From positions 38,649,001 through 38,713,000 of the forward strand of contig NC_090291.1 of the NCBI RefSeq assembly GCF_037392515.1: 64,000 bases of DNA. The letters run 5' to 3'. The notes under the pieces were generated by a model. That model saw nothing but the letters and a program-made list of their open reading frames with translations, had not been told where the DNA came from and did not search any database. Origin of the DNA: Haliotis asinina (taxonomy: Eukaryota; Mollusca; Gastropoda; Lepetellida; Haliotidae). Of the stretch, positions 1 to 8,748 are shown one piece after another. The first letter of the stretch is position 1; the number at the start of each line of letters is the position of its first letter. Made by a program: the position numbers and the translations under genes.

Positions 1-210
1 ACTCCCCAGGGAGTTGAGACTGATACTACGATGAGTCGCTAAGACGGACATCCAGTGATCGGGGGAAGACAAATACCAGCGCCTTGAGCAAGCAATAGTT
101 GCATGGGTATGTGTGCTATATAAATATCCTAAAAGATAACTTTAACCTTCAAGATAATTTTCTCTTGGTGTTTACAATCTGCATGTTTACAATCTGACTC
201 CAAATTATCT

Positions 211-460
211 AGAGTGAGCGAGTTTAGTTTTACGCCGAGGTCAGCAATATTCCAGCTACATGGCGGCGGTCTGTAAACAATCCAGTGATCAACAACATGA
301 CCATCTATCTGCACAATTGGGAACCGATGACATGTGTCAACCAAGTCAGCGAGCCTGACCACCCGATCCCGTTAGTCGCCTCTTACGATAAGCATAGTCG
401 CCTTTTATGGCAAGCATGGGTTGGTGAAGGCCTATTCTACCCCGGGACCTTCAAGGGTCC
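211..460 (-). mobile_element. SINE family A copy
   Basis: Nearly full-length member of the commonest repeat here, called family A below. Read on the plus strand it starts with a GAGTGAG tail, then a TTTACGCCG block, then an AATATTCCAGC core, and ends with CCCCGGGACCTTCAAGGGTC. The tail is the 3' end of a retroposed element, so its sense strand is minus. A short internal deletion removes part of the GTAAATAATCGAGTCTGG block. Confidence 0.8.
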
Positions 461-545
461 TAAATGTTCTAGACCCTTCAAAGGTTGAAACAGTTTAGAT
501 TCTTTCACATAATATATAATGAAAGATAACAGAATAAGGATGGCA

Positions 546-827
546 TTAAAGAGGTTCCTGGGTTTCAACGACAGTGCTGACAATGCCATAAAATTTTATT
601 AGCCTCATTAATTTGTATTGCTCGTTCTGCCTGTTGTAGAAGTACTTGACTCGTACCTCTTCAATGTTGTTAATTCTTTCGCAGTTCAACAAAACTGCAT
701 ATGGTTCTTGAGAGGCATGTAGAAGCTGGCATTCAGGTATAAAACATTTTTTTTCTCCTTGCAAGCATATAATCAGGGCGGAGCAAACCAGACCTTTTCG
801 TATAAGCCCGTGTCTTGTTATCGCCAT
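546..827 (-). CDS. Possible isolated exon, unknown product
   Basis: An open frame of 93 codons on the minus strand looks more protein-like than most chance frames here. A segment reading CERINNIEE is followed at once by a good splice donor (GAG then GTACGAGTC). An AG acceptor preceded by a pyrimidine-containing stretch can be placed about 100 bases upstream. That would give an exon of roughly 33 codons with two to three cysteines. I recognise no family and found no partner exon. It may be chance or part of an unrecognised transposon. Confidence 0.2.
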   Translation of the reverse strand: MAITRHGLIRKGLVCSALIICLQGEKKCFIPECQLLHASQEPYAVLLNCERINNIEEVRVKYFYNRQNEQYKLMRLIKFYGIVSTVVETQEPL

Positions 828-829
828 TT

Positions 830-1410
830 CGTGTCGTGTTATGGCTATAGCGTGTGTCGTGTTTTAGCTATTTCCTTTTCTGGCTTTGTCGCGATGTCGC
901 CCAGATTTTGCAGGGTGATAAAGCGATGACCACCATACATTAGGTTCCAAAGCTTTAATATGTTAAGGCAGTACTGAGGGCTTGCCCAGTCGATTTAGCA
1001 ACAATCATGTGCAAACCCGTGTTTTTTACGCTCCTGCAAAAATGAGGGAATGACGTTATTGTAAGAACCCTTTATGTAGCTCAGTGAGTATCGTCCCCAG
1101 TGCGGTGATCAACATTCAGATCAACATTCGATCTACAGCCTGTTTCTATTTTGTATCGTCATCAATAGTTAAACTGTGTAAGTCTAGTTCACATGACAGA
1201 AATTTGCCCACGTGTGTAAATTTCCACATGTGTATATTTACTCAGGTGTGTAAATGCAAATTTGTTAAGCGTTCACATGGACTATTAATAAACCATGGTC
1301 AAATGTGTAAAATGACATCATTTGTCAGCTGTACATGAAGGAGAACAGTCAAGGAAAGACTACTTCTTTTCAAGGTGAAAGCGTCGTTTTGTAATGAGAA
1401 TATGTATGGG
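830..1410. other. Stretch without recognisable gene
   Basis: AT-rich sequence between the first SINE and the Harbinger transposase. It probably includes the 5' non-coding part of that transposon, but no terminal inverted repeat could be assigned. A few CACGTGTGTAAATTT-like words recur around 1210-1260. Confidence 0.4.
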
Positions 1411-1418
1411 GCTGACCC

Positions 1419-2790
1419 TTGGAATATCACGAGAGAAATACCTGTGGAAGTTGGACAGAAGGCAACATTGGTGGGAAAGAATTCGATGATGATCAGTGGT
1501 TGAATAACTTCAGGATGAAGAAGAATACTTTTGTCTTCATTCATTCCATGCTGGAAGATCGCCTTAAACTAGACCCATACCCCGTTCGAGAGCCATTGTC
1601 TACACCGAAAAAAACTGCTATTGCAATATATTGGTTGGCGTCAACCTGTGAATATCGGACACTAGGAAATCTATTTGGTGTTGCAAAATCAACGGCAACA
1701 CTATGTGTTCACGATGTTTGCAGTGTCCTTGTGGAAGAACTCACTGATAAAATTTGTGAAATTTCCAAAAAGGTGAAGATCTGAGAGATGTTACTGAAGG
1801 ATATGAAACATTATGGGGTTTCCCTAATTGTGCTGGATGCATTGACGGATGTCACATACCAATCAAGGCTCGTGAGGTCGCTCATGGCGACTATTTGAAT
1901 CACAAAGGGTTTTATTCCATTCTGTTTCAAGGGGTGTATGATTGCAGATACATTCCGAGGGATATCAACATCGGCAGGCCTGGTCGTGTGCACGACACAC
2001 GTGTTTTCAATAACTCTGAAATATTTCACAACGGAGAGAACAACACGTTGTTTCCAAGACAACACATGCAGATAACACTTCCTGATCGAGTTGCTTCCAT
2101 ACCCATAGTTATCCTTGGAGATCCGGCTTATCCTCTGAAACCATGGCTGCTGAAGCCATATTCTAGGGTTAATCTCACAGTGAGTGAGTGAGTGAATGAG
2201 TTTAGTTTTACACCGCACTCTGCAATATTCCAGCTATATGGTGACGGTCTGTAAATAATGGAGTCTGGACCAGACAATCCAGTGATCAACAACATGAGCA
2301 TCGATCTGCGCAATTGGGAACCGATGACATGTGTCAACTAAGTCAGCGAGCCTGACCACCCGATCCCGTTAGTCGCCTCTTGCGACAAGCATAGTCGCCT
2401 TTTATGGCAAGCATGGGTTGCTGACGACCTAATCTACCCCGGGACCTTCACGGGTGGTTAATCTCACAGCAGTACAAGCAATGTTTAACTACCGCCTGTG
2501 CAGGGCCAGAATGACAATCGAGAATACGTTTGGAAGATTACGATAAGGGGCGATGGAGGCGGATCCAGAAACGTCTTGACATAGATCTTGAGTTTGCACC
2601 TACAGTTGTAGCTTCTTGTGTTATATTGCACAACATTTGTGAGTTGCGTCAGGATGTTTACGAAGAACGTTGGACAATTGATCAGATGACAAATGACAGA
2701 GAGGAAGACGACATCGGTCATGACGATGACGGTGATGTTGTTGATGCTGTGACGAAAAATATTGAATACACACGTGAGCAAATACATCTA
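1419..2790 (+). mobile_element. PIF/Harbinger transposase (HARBI1-like), decayed
   Basis: DDE nuclease of the PIF/Harbinger superfamily, which moves its own element. The N-terminal part (1419-1784) has the helix-rich region with LGNLFGVAKSTA. The catalytic part follows in another frame from about 1790, with GCIDGCHIPI (first Asp) and VILGDPAYPL (second Asp). After an inserted SINE (2181-2455) the frame resumes with RMTIENTFGRLR (catalytic Glu). The C-terminal block RWRRIQKRLD..ILHNICEL lies in a third frame from about 2550. There are thus about two frameshifts plus one insertion, so the element is dead. No Myb-like partner gene or terminal repeats were recognised. Confidence 0.88.
2181..2455 (-). 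mobile_element. SINE family A inserted in Harbinger transposase
   Basis: Full-length family A copy flanked by a perfect 14-bp target duplication, GGTTAATCTCACAG, at 2167-2180 and 2456-2469. A duplication of this length is typical of LINE-assisted target-primed insertion, which supports calling the family a SINE rather than a DNA MITE. It interrupts the transposase between the second Asp and the Glu motif, so the insertion is younger than the Harbinger copy. Confidence 0.93.
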
Positions 2791-2869
2791 TCCGTTCATA
2801 TATATCCGAAATATCACTTATTGAACATCGATACAGCTGTCGTTATCGGAAGATTGTTTGGATAATTTT

Positions 2870-3800
2870 GGACACTTGCGCCGTAGATCTTAAACCGGAG
2901 CCAGAATCTATTAAGTGTCAGCCATCAGGTGTAAGCAGAGTGCTTGAATGTGACATTGTTGAGATTACCCTCTGTACCAGGATCCAAAACGTTACTGTGT
3001 TACACCCACAATCCGTCGTGTCTTTGCGAGGATTAAATACTTTAAAATATGGAAAATGATAATTTAGATGACATGCGAGTCGAAATGCTTCACAGTACAA
3101 TAAATCATTTATGGTACTGAGAATTATTTCGAGTCTGGGTCGTCTCAATTATATTTTTCTTAAGTCATTAATCCTCGCAAAGAGACGAGGGTCTGACAAC
3201 ACACTGCATGCTACAAAAAGATGAATTTGGCATGTTATACAGGTAGGATGAATATTTTATGAATATTGCAGTGTTTGAAAATGCGGGATTGATTGTTGCC
3301 ATTGGTACTCATGAACACTTGCACACGTTTCGCGTTGTGCATTGTTTTGCCGATTGTGTTTGGTCCTGATTGTCATGAGAGAATGTGTTAATGGAGGAAT
3401 TAGCACAGAGTAGCTCGGGGACTGGATATGGATTTTTATCGAAAGAATGATCATGCTTATCAGAGAAAATTGTCCCCACCATCAAGTCGTCAATGAAACC
3501 ACGAGGCAAATCGATTTCACCATGGACATGAACTGATGTTATCTATCAGGTATTTTTGTAAGACGATACATGATACTTGTCGCATTTCTTCAGTAAAAGT
3601 ATCGATGCTGCAAATTTTGTATGTTCACATAACTGTTCACACATGTACCGATGAAGCCACTTTGAATTTATGACTAAAATCTAAAGTTGCAAACAATAAA
3701 GGGAATTGGAAAAAAATTATATTCTAAGTATGTTTTAATGCTTAAATACACAGAATATTATATAATACTACTGGTTGGTTCCAGATTGAAGCACGAGTGT
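2870..3800. other. Stretch without recognisable gene
   Basis: AT-rich sequence after the Harbinger remnant. Open frames here are short, overlap on both strands and show no motif. Nothing else is supported. Confidence 0.4.
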
Positions 3801-3805
3801 AGTAC

Positions 3806-3892
3806 ATCTACATATAATAGCCCATCGCTTGCATATCTACATATAATAGCCCATCGCTTGCATATCTACATATAATAGCCCATCGCTTGCAT
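3806..3892. repeat. 29-bp tandem repeat, three copies
   Basis: Three exact head-to-tail copies of a 29-bp unit that begins ATCTACATATAATAGCCCAT. The identity of the copies implies recent amplification. Confidence 0.97.
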
Positions 3893-3960
3893 AGAAATCG
3901 ATCACACACGTTTGATACCAGATTTCCCCTACCGGTGCTTCTACATTCTACATACATATA

Positions 3961-4088
3961 ATGGACAAAAAATAGTTGGGGATATTATGTAAATCTTCAA
4001 ATTATGAATAATGATCTATTGATTCACTGACACACTGATAAAATATCAATAATAAAAACACCATATCCCTAACCTATTTTGTCCAGTA
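3961..4088. mobile_element. Mariner-type MITE, copy 1
   Basis: Short non-autonomous element with inverted ends: TGGACAAAAAATAG near the left edge and CTATTTTGTCCA-like sequence (CCTATTTTGTCC) near the right, flanked by TA-rich sequence. The interior matches 40678-40811 (shared words GACACACTGATAAAATATCA), which makes a family of at least two. There is no coding capacity. Confidence 0.75.
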
Positions 4089-4094
4089 TATTAT

Positions 4095-4770
4095 TCGTAC
4101 CTAAATGAATATCTTCAGCATCACTGATCGTCGACAATTGAATGCCTCTGTTGTTTTATATACACGCATATCGTATTTCCACTGTCTCAGTAATTTATTG
4201 TGTTTTCAAGTGTGTACATTATACATGGTACGTTTTATGTTTTTATAAATATAGTATTTCTACATATATTATGATAATTCTACATACTCATCTTCTAATT
4301 ATTTTGTACCCATTCTGTATTCCTGGAAATGCGTTTTCTACATTCTGTGCATCCCAGCGAGAGACCATGCAGATAGCAAAGGCACTGTAAGTTCACATGG
4401 TCCCTAGTATGGTGATCTACTTTCATATTGTCTTGTCCTCATGGATGATATCGTTTCATGACAACATGCTAATTTTACCCAAACATCTGTAATGTTTTAG
4501 TAATTTTACTGTTCTTCGACAACAGGGTTTCTCATTTTATTGCTATTTGATAAAATAATTAATTGTTCTCTCGTCAAGACATGGCTGAAATATTGCCGAT
4601 GTGAAGACAGATATTACCTCACTCACTTACGCATATATATAATATATACATGCGTATGGTATTTAAACAGAGTCTACACATTTATATCAGTGTCACTGTA
4701 CATAAATATATGCCTTAAAGAAATAAATCCAAAGTTGCATTGTTGTAGAAGATATTTGTTTGTTTCCTGT
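4095..4770. other. AT-rich stretch without recognisable gene
   Basis: Contains only short frames rich in Tyr, Ile and Leu, as expected from AT-rich non-coding DNA. No splice-bounded exon or repeat was recognised. Confidence 0.4.
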
Positions 4771-4774
4771 ATCA

Positions 4775-4925
4775 CGCTGCGCTCAGCAATAATCTGGATG
4801 TACGGCGGCAGTCTGTAAATAATTGATCCTGGTCCAGATAATCCAGTGATCAACATGAGCATTGATCTATGCATTTGGGATACGATGACATGTGATATGA
4901 AGGTGACTGACCCTCTCATCCGGTC
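4775..4925 (-). mobile_element. SINE family A remnant
   Basis: Diverged, partial family A copy. It keeps the CTCAGCAATAATC core, CGGCGGCAGTCTGTAAATAA and CCAGTGATCAACATGAGCAT, but lacks the CCCCGGGACC end and the GAGTGAG tail. Confidence 0.7.
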
Positions 4926-4929
4926 AAGT

Positions 4930-5528
4930 TCAGATAATGTGGTCGATGAAAAGACGTTCCGATTCTCGTCTCATGTGTGTCCTGTGGCGGAAAGGTCAGT
5001 TTCACAGCTGGCCATGATACTCGTCGGATGTCGTATTCCTAGATGTGAGCCTTCACATTCGTTTACTGGGAGCTGTGTATTGATATCGATCTTCAAGAAT
5101 ATACTAAACTTGATGAAAATGACTGGCAGAAGAATATTATTATTCAAATTATATGTTAATGATTAAACATGGAATACGTTTAAATCTTGCATGCAACGAA
5201 CGTTTGCGTGCCTAATGTATTATTCTTGCGATGGAATCTGAATACCATTTTGCCTTGAATGTCCATTATGTCACGATTAGTGAGGTTCTCTCATATTACG
5301 TTTTAATCTATATCTTTCTGGAAACAAGCTAGCCCTAGGGTTTACTTTTCAAATAATATGTTATACACAACCTTTCTAAATATATATTTTGCATCCTGTT
5401 GATCTTGTGCTCAATCTTGTGATGTCTTTACGATTACACCTCTGTGTCCTTTCCATCACTTTTGTGGCGCCTTATGTCATATCTTGAATCCTTCTGACAT
5501 ATATGTGTATAAAGGACCGGTATCTAAT
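4930..5528. other. Stretch without recognisable gene
   Basis: Unique-looking sequence before a Tc1-type left end. No exon or repeat identified. Confidence 0.4.
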
Positions 5529-5529
5529 A

Positions 5530-6160
5530 TACTGAGTCAAAAAAGAAACTTCAAAAAATGTAGTTTTTAAAAACAATGAATCATTTTTCTCTGATGAAAC
5601 ATGTATGTATCCGAAATGGGATCCCCATCTTTCGACTCTAGAAAAACGTTAGTAAAACTCACTCAAACCCATCCATTCATCGTGCAAATGACGTTAGTGC
5701 CAAATCAGGTTTTGCACGTGCAGTCGATCACATGATCTTCGTATCGAAGCTTCTTTACTTGCACGTGTTTGCATTGGCCTCAAGAATTGAAAGCACACAC
5801 TTTTAAACCACAGTTCTAAGAGTACTTTAAATGCCACGATTGTCAAATGTCTAACGTGAACGTGCCGTTGTCATGATGCAAGTGGGAAGATCAGTTATGG
5901 ACATCGCAAGGGCAATGGGATTCAGCCGTCGTAATGTGTATGACTTGCAAGGTCGTCTACAACTAACTGGCATCGCTTCTGATCGCCCAAGGTCTGGTCG
6001 TCCACGTGTGACGTCACGAACAGAAGACCGTCAGATCTTCCTACGTCACCTACGTGACAGATTTCTGACGGGTATACGAACCACGGCTGAGGTGTTTAGA
6101 GGTCGACTGTCCTCACAGACTATTCGAAATCGGTTGCTGGCTGCCAGTCGCCATTCAAAT
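5530..6160 (+). mobile_element. Tc1-like transposon, 5' half only
   Basis: The left end reads ATACTGAGTCAAAAAAGAAA, a typical Tc1-type terminal repeat. From about 5850 a frame encodes the paired-like DNA-binding domain of a Tc1 transposase: MQVGRSVMDIARAMGFSR, then the GRPR AT-hook (RSGRPRVTSRTEDRQI) and a second helix-turn-helix start. Homology stops near 6160, before any DDE motif, and no right end is seen. It is a truncated copy. Confidence 0.82.
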
Positions 6161-6546
6161 TTTTATTCTTGTGACTTGACATTCTGTATAAGCATGTTTT
6201 GGAACGGCGGTGTAGCCTAATGGAACTGATTGTGGCACTGTCAGTGTGTCGAGTACATCACACAGATCTCAGCAATGCAATAATAACAATTTAACCATCC
6301 TACCATCCCTTGTTCTTTTCACAGTGCCCTGAAGAATGAATGTGAAGTTTCCTTTTTTTCACTTGGTATACTTGGCGGAATTAACAACCCAATACCAGTT
6401 TCAAACAATACTATTTTCTACAACTCAATATTGAACACAGCGCATATGTAAAACGATAAAGTTATCACTTGTGAACAAAACAAAACTGAAATGGTACAGA
6501 AGTTAAGTGTCTTTATGACGTCATATCACTGCAATCAAACATGGAG

Positions 6547-7354
6547 TCACAGATGTTCAGTATCTTGTGTGCACGCCTTAAGCCCTGCTGCGCATAGACG
6601 TGCAAAGACGAGCACAGAACCTCTGTGGCACTGTTGTCGGAGAGCTACTGTCAGTTCTGCAATGGCCATGGGTGGATTTGGAAGGGCTCGAACTCTGCGT
6701 CCGAGCTCATCCCACAAATGTTCGACGGGGTTCATGTTCATCACAGAGACCTGGTTGTTGTTTAGGAATACCCGCGTGACCCTTACTGTCCTTAGCCATT
6801 TCCCACTATCACAAGAAACGTTGGCCGAAGAACGTTGTCAATGTACCCTTGCTAAGTCAGGTTTCCACGGATTACAATCATGGGTTATCTGAAGTTGACA
6901 TTTATGGCTCCTCTTACCATGACCCCAGCGTCGCCAAATCCGTCCACTTGAGCAATGCAGTTTGAATCTCGATCCATCTGAGAAAATGGTATTTCCCCAT
7001 GGAATAGCGGCGGTAACGTGGCGTCAGAATCTGTCCGATGTATGGACGTCGACAGTGGAGACCGTGACCAGCAAGACGTTTACGGACGGCACGTGTGCTG
7101 ATGCTTGTCTGCCTTGCCCCTGTGGTTGCTCGTGGTTGCCGTCTGAAATCGATTCCGGAGGGGCGAATGTTCCGATCTTGATAACGTCGTTACACGTGGA
7201 GCACCCGGACGGTCAGCAATGTTTCCTGTTGTGCTGAATCGGTTTTGAAGCTTGATATGGTCGATGGATGGGCATTAAAGTGCCTGGCAACCGATCTTCC
7301 TGCGCTCAGAATCCCAATGGCCTGGTTCCTCTGATTGTTATTAAGCCGTGGCAT
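6547..7354 (-). mobile_element. Tc1-like transposase, decayed
   Basis: A full transposase length is scattered over several minus-strand frames. The N-terminus is MPRLNNNQRNQAIGILSAGR (start codon at 7352-7354). A central VDGFGDAGVMVRGA-like block lies near 6910-6960, and the C-terminus has NPVEHLWDELGRRVR, where the catalytic Glu is the E of NPVEHLW. Many frame changes make it inactive. Clear terminal repeats were not found. It belongs to a different Tc1 lineage from the intact element at 13.9 kb. Confidence 0.85.
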
Positions 7355-7684
7355 CTTGGCGACAAGTGATGGGGAGCAAGGACTGGATGATTTTATAAGA
7401 CCCAAGTATGGTGATTGCACATGTACTCCATGCATTTCAGTTATGTGTTGTGTTCGGGCGATTTGTTTCATTTGGTGATTTTATGCTTGTGCAAGATCTT
7501 TTAGAGTTTGAATTCGAATTCACAACATTTCCCATCACGTTGCCAAGTTACGTGACAAACTTGTGTGATTGTATCAATTGTACTGTTTCAGCCATTATTC
7601 TATATAATTTCAAAAATCGGCATTGCCTTTATAATGCCGCGAAGTATATATATACTTGGCGCCAGCATCAATAGACATATATAC

Positions 7685-7990
7685 AAAAAACGCCGTCAAA
7701 ATGTGACAACAACGGGTTCCAGAATGTCCTTTTGCCAGTGTCCACTGACCTATCTCTCATAGTTAATTCTCAAGCTGACATTGACCAGAGATTCATTTAG
7801 ACATTGCTACACACGACCACGCCTGCTTAAGAGGAACAAAGTGAACAGGGACTCATCTGAAAACATGACGCATGACCAGCAACGATTGAACGACGTTTTC
7901 ACGTTGAGTTGGCAATCTGCCGTTTGGGGATGTCCAGCATGAGGGTGTGGTCTTGCAGACTTTTTGAAATCACCCGTTCCATAACTCGTG
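7685..7990 (-). mobile_element. Tc1-like transposase fragment
   Basis: Minus-strand translation gives the first catalytic block of a Tc1 transposase, FSDESLFTLF (Asp of the DDE triad), preceded by a decayed FNRCWSCVM-like segment and followed by RRGRVWQC. Only this central third is recognisable. It could be part of a second, separate insertion next to the one ending at 7354. Confidence 0.7.
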
Positions 7991-8235
7991 CTCCAGTAAG
8001 CTCTTGAAAGTCTGAAACAACTTGATTCGATTAGATTCTTAGACTAAGCGACTTAACACAAAGGCATACTGGTCACTATGTGTGACAGTGTCTGGGACCA
8101 CTCCACAGAGGCACTTCAGCATACCAATCACCGTAGCTGAAAGCGTATGCTTACCTATAGGAATTACCAGTTTCGTTCACTTAGTGCAAATGGCTGAATG
8201 TCAGCGGTCTTTTCTTTTCTTTTTCGCTCTTTTGT

Positions 8236-8237
8236 TT

Positions 8238-8292
<55 letters not shown>

Positions 8293-8298
8293 TTTTTG
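8236..8298. repeat. (ATTT)n microsatellite
   Basis: About fifteen copies of TTTA/ATTT followed by a T-rich run. The same motif recurs at 22324-22384. Confidence 0.97.
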
Positions 8299-8748
8299 TT
8301 GTTTTTAAAGTTTGACAGATGCAACGAAAGCAAGCGTCCACTGGTGTGTAGATGCTCACAGCATTGCTTTTACTGAGGCGTCATATCTAATTATAACGAT
8401 TTCATATGAGTGGGCGTGTCCTTAACCAAGAGCTGAAGGGAACGTCTTCAGATCAGTTCATCCTTTTTCACGCCCATTCACGCCCAGATTCGAATATCTA
8501 CTGGGAACAATTTGAGAAACCCATCTCCCCTATTCCACACTGTGATATTGTTTGAATGTTGCTAAGAGATATGTAAACACACAATCAAGCGCTTTTCAAA
8601 ATATTACACTTTCCAGAAAGTCATGAATTAATAACGTCTTTGACATATACGTCCTGTGCATTGGCTCATTAACTTATGTTTCTCCGACCGAATCATCAAA
8701 TTTAGATTACGTCTTGTGTTTACCAGTGTCTTTGTGTGTAGTTTTGGA

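Noticed and set aside
3801-3900. CRISPR-like array
   Set aside because: The three 29-bp copies are directly adjacent without spacers; it is an ordinary tandem repeat in animal DNA.
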